Of a DNA stretch of 34,274 nt, positions 17,835 through 25,634 are shown piece after piece. The DNA is from JADGQM01 sp964441945. Lineage in GTDB: Bacteria > Desulfobacterota > Syntrophobacteria > Syntrophobacterales > Syntrophobacteraceae. Location: positions 1 to 34,274 of the forward strand of contig CAYTWB010000043.1 of the NCBI GenBank assembly GCA_964441945.1, written 5' to 3'. Below the pieces are notes generated by a model that searched no databases, was not told the origin of the DNA, and saw only the letters and a list, made by a program, of their open reading frames with translations. Both the position numbers and the translations under genes were made by a program. The first letter of the stretch is position 1. Each line of letters opens with the position of its first letter.

Positions 17835-20174
17835 ATGGCAGGCATGGAACAGCAAGAGCTTCGTGAACTGGAAAGGCAATGCATTCAGGAACACGCTCCG
17901 GCCTGCACGGCAGTCTGCCCCATTCACGTTGAGGTTCGCGCAATCATGGGCGCACTCAGCCGTGGTGATTTTGCCGAAGCAGCAAAGATCTTGCGAAGGA
18001 CCGTTCCCTTTCCCGGCATTGTCAGCCGCGTTTGCGATCACCCCTGCCAGGCTGCCTGTAGAAGACGTGAGGCAGGAGAAGCGATTTCCATTCGAGCCCT
18101 GGAGAAGGCATGCCTGGATTGGGCTGTGCACGGCAAAGAAAGATTTCTCCCTCTCCCCAAGAAGGATCAGGCGGTTGCTGTTGTGGGCGGGGGGTTGAGC
18201 GGCCTGACGGCGGCCTTCGACCTGGCAGGGAAGGGCTACCGGGTTACTGTTTTTGAAGCAAGGAACCAGTTGGGCGGCAGCCTGTGGGACTTCTCCGAAA
18301 AGGAGCTCCCCAGAGCAATCATGGCGAACGATTTCCGGGTCCTTGAAGAAAGCGGCGTCGAGGTCCGAACCGGTTCCATCGTTGAGAAAGACCTGTACTT
18401 GACCGAAGCGATTCATGGCTTCGACGCCTTCTACCTGGCCCCGGGAAGGCAACCGCCGGAGACCCTCGGCCTTGCTCTCAATGAACAGGGGCAAATTCAA
18501 ACAGACCCCGTGACCCTGGCCACAAGCAGGGAAGGGGTCTTTGCCGGAGGGGGCCTCCGCAGAGGGCCTGCCGAGCGCTCCCCCATTCGGTCCATGGCTG
18601 ACGGACGGATTGCCGCCATATCCATAGACCGCTATCTGCAAAAGGTTTCCCTGACCGCGGTTCGCTTGAACGAGGGACCCTACACGACCCGGCTCTACAC
18701 CAGCACCGAGGGGGTGGAGCGGCTCCAGGCGGTGTCGATGGAGTCGCCCGAGCAGGGCTACTCCGCAGACGAGGCCATGCGTGAAGCCGGCCGATGCATC
18801 CAGTGCCAATGCCTGGAATGCGTTAAGGTCTGCGAATACCTGAAGAGCTTCGGCGGTTATCCCAAAAAGTATGTGCGGGAAATCTACAATAACCTCTCGA
18901 TTGTCATGGGCATGAGGCATGCCAATAAGCTCATCAACTCGTGCAGCCTGTGCGGACTCTGCCGGGAAGTATGTCCCGAGGACCTGGATATGGGGGTGGT
19001 CTGCAGGAAAGCGCGGGAAATCATGGTGGCTGCCGGCAAGATGCCCCTATCGCCTCATGAATTTCCCATTCGGGACATGCTTTTCAGCAACAGCGAAAAG
19101 TGTTCCCTGGTACGTCATCAACCGGGTGAAACAACCAGCAGATTTGTTTTCTTCCCCGGATGTCAGCTCAGTGCCTCGGCGCCCGCCCATGTCAGGAAAG
19201 CCTACACCCTGCTGACGGAGAAACTTGCCGGCGGCGTCGGGCTCATGCTGGCCTGCTGCGGGGCTCCGGCGGACTGGTCGGGACGCTCGGAGCTTTTCCG
19301 GACAACGCTCCAGGCTTTCAAGGAGCAATGGGAGAACATGGGTAGTCCGGAGCTCATCCTGGCCTGTTCCACCTGCTACGAAACCATCAAGACCCATCTG
19401 AAAGGCGCCTCTGTGGTTTCACTCTGGGAGGTGATGGACCGCCTTGGATTACCGGAAGGGCCGACGGCGGTGAACGCTTCCACGGTTGCCGTCCTGGACG
19501 CCTGTACCACCAGGCATGAGGAATCCATTCACCGGAGTGTGCGGAGTATATTGAACCGGTGCGGTTTTAAGGTTGAGGAGCTGGCGTTGAGCCGGGATCG
19601 GACAGAATGCTGCGGCTACGGTGGCCTGATGTTCTTTGCTAATCGCGAGCTGGCAGAGAAAGTCATACGCCGCCGGATTGAGGCAAGTCCGGTTGACTAC
19701 GTTGCCTACTGTGCCATGTGCCGTGATTATTTTGCCTCCCGGGGCAAGCGCACGTTGCACCTCCTGGACATTGTCCTCGGACCGGTCGTTGATGAACCGG
19801 CAACCAGGAGAGGCCCCGGCTATTCAGAGCGGCATGAGAACCGGGTCCGCTTGAAGCGTAAACTGCTCAAGGAACTGTGGAGTGAAAGTGTGGCTGAGAA
19901 GAGCGGGCAAGAGACCATCCGATTGAGCATTTCCCCTCGGGTTTGGGAGCTGATGGAAAACCGGCTGATCCTTGAAGAGGATGTGCAGGCCGTGATCCAT
20001 TTCGCCGAGAGCTCAGGTGCCAGGCTTCTGGACCCGCAGTCCGGTCGCACCATTGCCCATTTTCGGCCGGAAAACGTCACCTATTGGGTGGAATACTCTC
20101 CAGAGGGCGACGGCTATGTCATTCACAACGTCTATAGCCACAGGATGGAAGTCGCGGAGGAAGCTAAGCCATGA
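17835..20174 (+). CDS. Flavin / Fe-S / double CCG-domain oxidoreductase (DVU1558-like), probable electron acceptor of Mop
   Basis: A 779-residue multi-domain redox protein. Order: a GltD-type N-terminal helical Fe-S domain (about 10-105, cysteines in CTAVCPIH and CDHPCQAACRR); an FAD Rossmann motif GGGLSG at 118-123; two cysteine groups, C321/324/326/329/333 and C370/373/376/380, for [4Fe-4S] clusters; then two CCG domains as in HdrB/HdrD, GlpC and LutA (C443, C474-C475, C511/C514; C592-C593). A C-terminal domain of about 90 residues is unrecognised. The second GxGxxG region for NAD(P)H expected in GltD-like proteins is not visible, so the common product name pyridine nucleotide-disulfide oxidoreductase may mislead. 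It lies 66 bases after mop and overlaps the next gene by ATGA. An in-frame ATG at 17844 is an alternative start. Confidence 0.88.
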   Translation: MAGMEQQELRELERQCIQEHAPACTAVCPIHVEVRAIMGALSRGDFAEAAKILRRTVPFPGIVSRVCDHPCQAACRRREAGEAISIRALEKACLDWAVHGKERFLPLPKKDQAVAVVGGGLSGLTAAFDLAGKGYRVTVFEARNQLGGSLWDFSEKELPRAIMANDFRVLEESGVEVRTGSIVEKDLYLTEAIHGFDAFYLAPGRQPPETLGLALNEQGQIQTDPVTLATSREGVFAGGGLRRGPAERSPIRSMADGRIAAISIDRYLQKVSLTAVRLNEGPYTTRLYTSTEGVERLQAVSMESPEQGYSADEAMREAGRCIQCQCLECVKVCEYLKSFGGYPKKYVREIYNNLSIVMGMRHANKLINSCSLCGLCREVCPEDLDMGVVCRKAREIMVAAGKMPLSPHEFPIRDMLFSNSEKCSLVRHQPGETTSRFVFFPGCQLSASAPAHVRKAYTLLTEKLAGGVGLMLACCGAPADWSGRSELFRTTLQAFKEQWENMGSPELILACSTCYETIKTHLKGASVVSLWEVMDRLGLPEGPTAVNASTVAVLDACTTRHEESIHRSVRSILNRCGFKVEELALSRDRTECCGYGGLMFFANRELAEKVIRRRIEASPVDYVAYCAMCRDYFASRGKRTLHLLDIVLGPVVDEPATRRGPGYSERHENRVRLKRKLLKELWSESVAEKSGQETIRLSISPRVWELMENRLILEEDVQAVIHFAESSGARLLDPQSGRTIAHFRPENVTYWVEYSPEGDGYVIHNVYSHRMEVAEEAKP

Positions 20175-20383
20175 GTCGGGAAGACGCTGCAGCCGCTGAA
20201 AAGCCCCTCATCTGCATCCGGTGCAACCTTGGATTGGAAGTTGGAAAGGTGAATGTGGCCTACCTGGGGAGCATGTTTCCAGTGGATTTGCTCCGTTGTC
20301 CTCAATGCGGGCAGGTCTTTGTCCCCGAGGAGCTGGCGCTGGGAAAGATGGCTGAAGTCGAAAAGGTCCTCGAAGACAAGTAA
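20171..20383 (+). CDS. Small CxxC-CxxC protein (DVU_1557 family redox protein)
   Basis: A 70-residue soluble protein with two CxxC pairs, C15/C18 (CIRC) and C43/C46 (CPQC), spaced like a zinc ribbon or rubredoxin-like knuckle. From memory it corresponds to the DVU_1557 family of small proteins found only beside Mop-type aldehyde oxidoreductases. It may bind zinc or iron; the metal cannot be told from sequence. Its ATG overlaps the preceding stop (ATGA), so translation is coupled. It is followed 22 bases later by the methyltransferase. Confidence 0.82.
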   Translation: MSREDAAAAEKPLICIRCNLGLEVGKVNVAYLGSMFPVDLLRCPQCGQVFVPEELALGKMAEVEKVLEDK

Positions 20384-20405
20384 TTAGCGGAAATAGCACG
20401 ATAAA

Positions 20406-21128
20406 ATGGGTGAAAGCCTTGTTGTGGCAGGCAATACGGCCGGCTGTATGAGACCAGGCGGGACCTCGCTGACCGAAACAGCCCTTTCCCGGTGTTCCTT
20501 TCCAGCCGGTGCCCGGTTGTTGGATGTAGGGTGCGGCTGTGCCGGTACCGTGGAGTGTCTTCTCGGTCACCGCTTCAACGCGTTCGGGATCGATCCTTCC
20601 CTCACGGCCCTCAGGCAAGGACTAGAAAGAAACGACTCCCTGCCGTTGATATCGGCTGTGGGAGAGAACCTGCCTTTTGCGGACGGCGCATGGGATGGCG
20701 TTTTTCTTGAGTGCGTTCTCTCCATCATACGGGATTCGGACAGGGTGCTGCACGAGTGCCGTCGTGTTCTGAAAGAGGAGGGCCAGCTCATTTTGAACGA
20801 TCTGTACCTGACTCATCCGAAGCAGGTCGGCGCGGTTGGCAGGCTGCCGTCCAACTGCTGCCTGGCGCATGCCATGACCAGAGATGAGCTGCTGGGCATC
20901 CTCAGTGCTCATCACTTCCAGGTCACCTTCTGGGAGGATCACTCGCCGGCATTGAAGGCATTTGTCGCGCAGCTGATTTTTGCCTATGGTTCTCTCGAAA
21001 AGTACTTTTGCCGGGTTTCTGAAGAGAATGGGGGGTGGAGGACCGACCTGGGGATTATGAGGGAGGCTGTTGCCCGGGTGAAAGCCGGCTATTGTCTGCT
21101 CATAGCGAGGAAATCCACGAACGGCTGA
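20406..21128 (+). CDS. SAM-dependent methyltransferase (DVU_1556 family)
   Basis: A 240-residue class I methyltransferase. The SAM-binding motif I is LLDVGCGCAGT (about 38-48), followed by FGIDPS and, at motif III/IV, AVGENLPFADGAWDGVFLECVLS, as in the UbiE/Methyltransf_11 group. The N-terminal MRPGGTSLT is, as I recall, typical of the DVU_1556 family that always occurs in the mop accessory cluster. The substrate is unknown; with a radical SAM enzyme and an acyl/aryl-CoA-ligase-like protein next to it, a small-molecule or protein cofactor is plausible. The ribosome site before ATG 20406 is weak. A gap of about 140 bases separates it from the next gene. Confidence 0.85.
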   Translation: MGESLVVAGNTAGCMRPGGTSLTETALSRCSFPAGARLLDVGCGCAGTVECLLGHRFNAFGIDPSLTALRQGLERNDSLPLISAVGENLPFADGAWDGVFLECVLSIIRDSDRVLHECRRVLKEEGQLILNDLYLTHPKQVGAVGRLPSNCCLAHAMTRDELLGILSAHHFQVTFWEDHSPALKAFVAQLIFAYGSLEKYFCRVSEENGGWRTDLGIMREAVARVKAGYCLLIARKSTNG

Positions 21129-21269
21129 CGAATGGAGCAGGTCAAGCCGGGCATGGCATATCGAGTTGGTCTGCTCGTATCCGTTTCTATCTAAGATGAA
21201 GTGTCGAGGTCATAAACATTCTTTTATGGAAGTTTGTACTCAATGGATCAACAGGGAGCGACTCTCATG

Positions 21270-21710
21270 GACGATGCAATACTGCGCATGATCGCGCTGG
21301 CCGGCCAGGGGTTCCATTGCAGCCAGATTCTGCTCTTCATGGGCCTGGAAGCCCAGGGAAAGAACAACCCGGACCTCATTCGCGCCATGGGAGGCCTGGC
21401 CGGCGGGCTGGGCTTCACCGGGGAAACCTGCGGCGCCCTGACGGGTGGGGCGTGCTTGATTGGCTTGTATACGGGGAGAGGCACTCCCGAAGAGCAGGAA
21501 GACGAAAGGCTGAAAACAATGATCGGCGAGCTTGTTGACTGGTTTTCCGAGACATTTGGAAAAGCCTATGGGGGTATTCAATGCAGGACGATCCTGGGGG
21601 ACGACCCGGGGAGTCGAACGACCAGGTGCCCAAAGCTCGTGTTCGGGACCTATGAGAAGGTGAAGGAATTGTTCCTCAAACATGGCCTTGAACTTTCCGG
21701 TGGCAAATGA
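21270..21710 (+). CDS. C-GCAxxG-C-C family protein (DVU_1555 family)
   Basis: A redox-type protein of 146 residues from ATG 21270. The family hallmark is visible: GFHCSQ near the N-terminus, GETCGALTGGACLIG in the middle, and single cysteines in GIQCRTIL and RCPKL. The conserved cysteines probably bind an Fe-S cluster or metal; function is unknown. ATG 21270 is preceded by AGGGAG; an ATG at 21243 is also in frame and would add nine residues. The stop overlaps the next start (ATGATG). The roughly 140 bases before it (21129-21269) contain no gene and no strong promoter that I can defend. Confidence 0.82.
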   Translation, partial: DDAILRMIALAGQGFHCSQILLFMGLEAQGKNNPDLIRAMGGLAGGLGFTGETCGALTGGACLIGLYTGRGTPEEQEDERLKTMIGELVDWFSETFGKAYGGIQCRTILGDDPGSRTTRCPKLVFGTYEKVKELFLKHGLELSGGK

Positions 21711-23284
21711 TGGAGGATGGAGTCGTTCTCTCACAAACGGATAGCCTTTGCCCGGAGTGCCTGGCAAACATACCCGCAATCCGGGTCGCGGTCGGCGATG
21801 AGGTCGTTCTGAGGAAGAGGTGCCCCGAGCACGGTGAGTTTCAGACGGTCATCTGGCGTGGTACGCCTTCCTACGTTTCCTGGAACAGGCCGAAGATGCC
21901 CTCTCGTCTCGGGACGCCGGCGACCCCTGCTGATGTGCCGGCCGAAAAAATAGAAATCCCCGAAGGTTCGCCTTTGGAAAAAGGGGCCTTGCGAACGGCT
22001 CATCCCTTTGGTGGAGATGGGCCGGGGAGGAGGCGTTCCCTCACTCCGCAAGAACAAGAAGTCCCTGTGTCAACAACATCGGCTGGGGTGCAAAGGGGGT
22101 GCCCCTGGGAATGCGGCCTTTGCCCGGAGCATCGTCAAAAGACCTGTTGTATTTTAATCGAGGTGACCCGGCGATGTGACTTGAAGTGCCGGGTCTGTTT
22201 TGCCGATGCCGGCACCAGCGACGGCAGGGACCCGGATTTCAATGCGGTCAAGGGGATGTATGAGTCTCTTCTGGCCGCTGGAGGCCCCTACAATGTGCAG
22301 CTTTCGGGGGGAGAGCCGACGCTTCGGGATGATCTGCCGGAGATCGTTTCCCTCGGGCGTTCTCTTGGGTTCGACTACATCCAGCTCAATACCAACGGCC
22401 TGCGCCTGGCGCGTGAGCCGGCTTACCTGGAGAGGCTCAAGAAGGCTGGTCTGGCATGTGTCTTTCTCCAGTTCGACGGCGTGAGCGATGAGGTCTACGA
22501 AAAACTGAGGGGGCGGCCTCTTTTCAGGGAAAAGGAGCTCGCAATCACCCATTGCATGGAAATGGACCTGGGGGTCATCCTGGTGCCGACCCTGGTGCCT
22601 GGCGTGAACGTCGACCAGATAGGAGCTGTCATCGAATACGCCCTCGGAAATCTTCCCCAGGTTCGGGGTGTGCATTTTCAGCCGGTGAGCTATTTTGGAA
22701 GGTATCCGCTACCGCCCCGAAATGAGGACAGGCTCACCATTCCCGAGATCATCACGGAAATCGAGAAACAGACGAAAGGCCTGATCAAGACGGCCTTCTT
22801 CAAACCATCCGGAGCTGAGAATGCCTATTGCTCCTTTCATGGCAATTTTGTTCTCATGCCGGATGGAGAACTCAGGCCCTGGGCGACACACCATACCGCA
22901 AGTTCTTGCTGCCGTACTGAAGAGGCCCAGCCGGGGGTCCTGAAGGCACAACGCTTTCTCAAGCAGTTCTGGACATCACCGCAGAAACCGTGCTGCCCAC
23001 CGCCAAAGGGGCCTGGCCTTGGAGGGTGGGACCTGTTCTTGGAACGAGTGAGAACACATTCTTTCTGCCTTTCCGGCATGGCGTTTCAAGACGCCTGGAA
23101 CCTGGATCTCGATCGAATCAAAGAGTGCCCGCTGCACGTTCTTCACCCCGACGGCAGGATCATCCCGTTTTGCGCTTACAACCTGACCGACAGCGGTGGG
23201 CGCCCGGTTTATCGAAATGGATCGGGACATGCTTTCCCCGGTGAAGAGAAGCTGCAGCAACAATCCCTGGAAACAACGCCGTGA
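21707..23284 (+). CDS. trsS: Radical SAM protein TrsS (cysteine form)
   Basis: A 525-residue radical SAM enzyme. The N-terminus has a zinc-ribbon-like pair, CPEC and CPEHGEF, followed by a variable linker, then CGLCPEHRQKTCC just before the radical SAM motif C157-xxx-C161-xx-C164 (CDLKCRVCFA). The glycine-rich QLSGGEPTLRDDL follows. The C-terminal part has further conserved cysteines (PCCPPP, FCLSGMAFQDAWNLD, ECPLH, PFCAYNL). This plan resembles the archaeal MJ0619/tetraether-synthase group as well as the TrsS family of mop clusters. Family members are recalled to occur in selenocysteine and cysteine forms; here no internal TGA is present, so it is a cysteine form. Its product is unknown. It overlaps its neighbours on both sides by four bases. 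Confidence 0.86.
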   Translation: MMEDGVVLSQTDSLCPECLANIPAIRVAVGDEVVLRKRCPEHGEFQTVIWRGTPSYVSWNRPKMPSRLGTPATPADVPAEKIEIPEGSPLEKGALRTAHPFGGDGPGRRRSLTPQEQEVPVSTTSAGVQRGCPWECGLCPEHRQKTCCILIEVTRRCDLKCRVCFADAGTSDGRDPDFNAVKGMYESLLAAGGPYNVQLSGGEPTLRDDLPEIVSLGRSLGFDYIQLNTNGLRLAREPAYLERLKKAGLACVFLQFDGVSDEVYEKLRGRPLFREKELAITHCMEMDLGVILVPTLVPGVNVDQIGAVIEYALGNLPQVRGVHFQPVSYFGRYPLPPRNEDRLTIPEIITEIEKQTKGLIKTAFFKPSGAENAYCSFHGNFVLMPDGELRPWATHHTASSCCRTEEAQPGVLKAQRFLKQFWTSPQKPCCPPPKGPGLGGWDLFLERVRTHSFCLSGMAFQDAWNLDLDRIKECPLHVLHPDGRIIPFCAYNLTDSGGRPVYRNGSGHAFPGEEKLQQQSLETTP

Positions 23285-24582
23285 AGAGGACTCCCCTGGA
23301 GAACTGGATTTCCGAGAAGATCGGCTGCAAAACGGGACTGGTCACCAGAGAAGCCATAGAACGCTTTCAAGTGTCCAGGCTCAAAGAGACACTCGCTCTG
23401 GCGGTCGCCGCAAGCCCATTTTACAAGGGGCATCTTGCCGGCTTTGATATGGCGTCACTTGAAAGCATTGAGGACCTGAAACGGCTCCCCTTTACTACCC
23501 CGGAGGATCTGAGACGAAATCCCCTGTCGTTCCTGTGCGTTTCCCAAGGCAAAATCCAGCGGGTGGTCACTTCGGGCACCACGGGGGAGGCAAAACGTCT
23601 CTATTTCACCAGGGAAGATCAGGAGCTCACGGTTGATTTTTTCCGGGTCGGCATGTCGACACTGGTGGGTCGTGGAACGAGGGTGCTGATCCTGCTGCCG
23701 GGCGAGCGACCAGGAAGTGTGGGAGATCTCCTGGCTGCTGGGCTGGACCGACTCGGTGCAAACGGGATGGTCTACGGACCGGTCCGAGATTATGCTCATG
23801 TGCTTGAGACAATCGCCAGGGAGAAGATCAACGCCCTGGTTGGAATTCCCATACAGGTCCTGACCATAGCCAGGACCGGCAGGGGAATGGTTCCGCCGGA
23901 GTGTGCACTGCTCAGCACCGACTATGTGCCGGCAGCAATAACCGCGGAGCTCAAACGAATCTGGGGCTGCGAAGTCTACGCCCATTACGGCATGACCGAG
24001 ATGGGATATGGGGGCGGGGTGGAATGCCGGGCCGGAAACGGGTATCATATGCGGGAAGCGGATCTCCTGTTTGAAATCGTTGACCCGAAAACGGGGACTC
24101 CCTGGAAAGAGGGCGAAAGCGGAGAGGTCGTCTTCACCACCCTGACACGCCGAGGCATGCCCCTCATTCGTTATCGCACGGGAGATTTGAGTCGGTTCCT
24201 GCCGGATCGATGCCCTTGCGGGACGGTATTGAGGACGATGGCCCCTGTGGAAGGCCGCATTGCCGACCAGGTGGAATTGGAACCGGGGATCATGCTTGGC
24301 ATACCGGACCTGGATGAAGCCCTGTTTCCCATTCACAACCTTGTCGATTTTTCGGCTGAACTGACCTGGAAGAATGAGCGGAGCTGCCTGGAAATCAAAG
24401 CGACCTTACTGGAAGAAAAGGGCGAGGAGCAAGGCGGTATCCTTAATGCCTTGCACACTATCCCGGCTGTGCGGTCCCTTGCACATGAGGGAAAACTCCT
24501 GGTTGGTGTTACGGTCCGTGAGGGGACCCCTGAACCGTTGAGCGGCAGCACAAAAAGAACGATTGTGGTCAAGAGGGGTTGA
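23281..24582 (+). CDS. AMP-dependent ligase, phenylacetate-CoA ligase-like (DVU_1553 family)
   Basis: A 433-residue member of the adenylate-forming superfamily. The P-loop is S98-G-T-T-G-EAKR, the A5 motif is YGMTE (236-240), and A7 is YRTGDLSRF, followed by a CPCG zinc-like pair typical of PaaK relatives. The C-terminal lid is short and ends SGSTKRTIVVKRG, with a lysine in the place used for catalysis in related enzymes. It would activate a carboxylate as acyl-AMP and perhaps transfer it to CoA or another thiol. The substrate is not known. One possibility is an acid made by Mop, another a precursor of the cluster's product. It starts at GTG 23281 inside the previous stop (GTGA). Confidence 0.85.
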   Translation: MKRTPLENWISEKIGCKTGLVTREAIERFQVSRLKETLALAVAASPFYKGHLAGFDMASLESIEDLKRLPFTTPEDLRRNPLSFLCVSQGKIQRVVTSGTTGEAKRLYFTREDQELTVDFFRVGMSTLVGRGTRVLILLPGERPGSVGDLLAAGLDRLGANGMVYGPVRDYAHVLETIAREKINALVGIPIQVLTIARTGRGMVPPECALLSTDYVPAAITAELKRIWGCEVYAHYGMTEMGYGGGVECRAGNGYHMREADLLFEIVDPKTGTPWKEGESGEVVFTTLTRRGMPLIRYRTGDLSRFLPDRCPCGTVLRTMAPVEGRIADQVELEPGIMLGIPDLDEALFPIHNLVDFSAELTWKNERSCLEIKATLLEEKGEEQGGILNALHTIPAVRSLAHEGKLLVGVTVREGTPEPLSGSTKRTIVVKRG

Positions 24583-24593
24583 GGAGTTACAGC

Positions 24594-25634
24594 ATGGCTG
24601 TTTTTGAGACGATTGTGAAGCTCCTGCATGGTGGAGAGAGCTTTGTCCTGGCTACGATCCTCAGCCGATACGGGTCGGCCCCGCGGGATGCGGGATCGAG
24701 GATGATCATTCGTTCCGACGGGACGATCCTGGGTACCATCGGAGGAGGCATCCTCGAAGCGACGATTCAGAAGCTGGCCAGGGAGGTTTTTGCAACCCGA
24801 AACACCCTGGTGAGATCGTTTACCCTCAACCGCGAAGGCCCCAATCCCGTTGGCATGATCTGCGGAGGAGAAGTGGATTTCCTCATGCAATTCGAAGACG
24901 CCTCCCAGCCCGACCGACTGGATCACTACCATGAGGTCCTCTCGGCACTAAATTCGAGAAAGCGTGCCTGGCTCATAACGAGGCTTCCCGACACGGAAGT
25001 CAGCGAGGGGGTGCCGTCGGTTCATGTCTTTCAAGATGGCGGACCTTCTCTTGTGAAGCTGGGGCTGCCGCCGGCAAGGGAATTTCTGGCGAAGGCAAGT
25101 GGAACGCAGCCCATGGTCCTCGAATTTCAGCGGAAGCGCTTTTTTGTGGAACCCCTATGCTCCGAGGGCACGGTCTATATTTTCGGGGCCGGGCATATAG
25201 GCAAGAAGCTCGCACAGTTGACGAAGTTCGTCGGGTTTCACACCGTGGTCCTCGATGACCGGGAAGAATTCGCCAACAGCGAGACACTTGGTTCAGCGGA
25301 TCGGGTCGTGGTCCTGAGTTCCTTCGACGAAGCCCTGAAAAACCTGGAAATCGACGCGGAGAGCTATCTGGTGATTGTGACCCGCGGACATGTTCACGAC
25401 CGGACGGTCCTCGCTCAGGCGTTAAGGACCCGGGCACGATATATCGGCATGATCGGCAGCAGAAAGAAGAGGGACGCTACTTACGAGGCGCTCATCGAAG
25501 AGGGTTTTTCCGCTCAGGACTTTTTGCGGGTCCATTCCCCTATTGGCTTGAACATCGGAGCCGAAACACCGGAGGAGATTGCTGTCTGCATCGTGGCGGA
25601 ACTGATCCAGAAGCGGTCCGAGCGCGTCCAATGA
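24594..25634 (+). CDS. xdhC: XdhC/CoxI family molybdenum enzyme maturation protein
   Basis: A 346-residue protein with an N-terminal XdhC_CoxI domain (SFVLATILSRYGSAPRDAGSR; IGGGILEA) and a C-terminal Rossmann domain with G198-AGHIG, followed by VVLDDREEFAN. The final segment has the family motif YIGMIGSRKKR and IGLNIGAETPEEIAVCI. XdhC proteins bind molybdenum cofactor, help its sulfuration and insert it into xanthine-oxidase-type enzymes, here most likely Mop. ATG 24594 follows GAGGAG; an in-frame TTG at 24579 overlapping the previous gene is less likely. Its stop overlaps the next start (ATGA). Confidence 0.92.
   Translation: MAVFETIVKLLHGGESFVLATILSRYGSAPRDAGSRMIIRSDGTILGTIGGGILEATIQKLAREVFATRNTLVRSFTLNREGPNPVGMICGGEVDFLMQFEDASQPDRLDHYHEVLSALNSRKRAWLITRLPDTEVSEGVPSVHVFQDGGPSLVKLGLPPAREFLAKASGTQPMVLEFQRKRFFVEPLCSEGTVYIFGAGHIGKKLAQLTKFVGFHTVVLDDREEFANSETLGSADRVVVLSSFDEALKNLEIDAESYLVIVTRGHVHDRTVLAQALRTRARYIGMIGSRKKRDATYEALIEEGFSAQDFLRVHSPIGLNIGAETPEEIAVCIVAELIQKRSERVQ

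Noticed and set aside
17646..18920. A 424-codon open frame on the minus strand across mop and the flavin/Fe-S gene
   Set aside because: It is a shadow of two conserved genes, with no recognisable motifs.
21707..23284. Selenocysteine in TrsS
   Set aside because: The frame has no internal TGA and all motif positions read as Cys, so this is the cysteine form.
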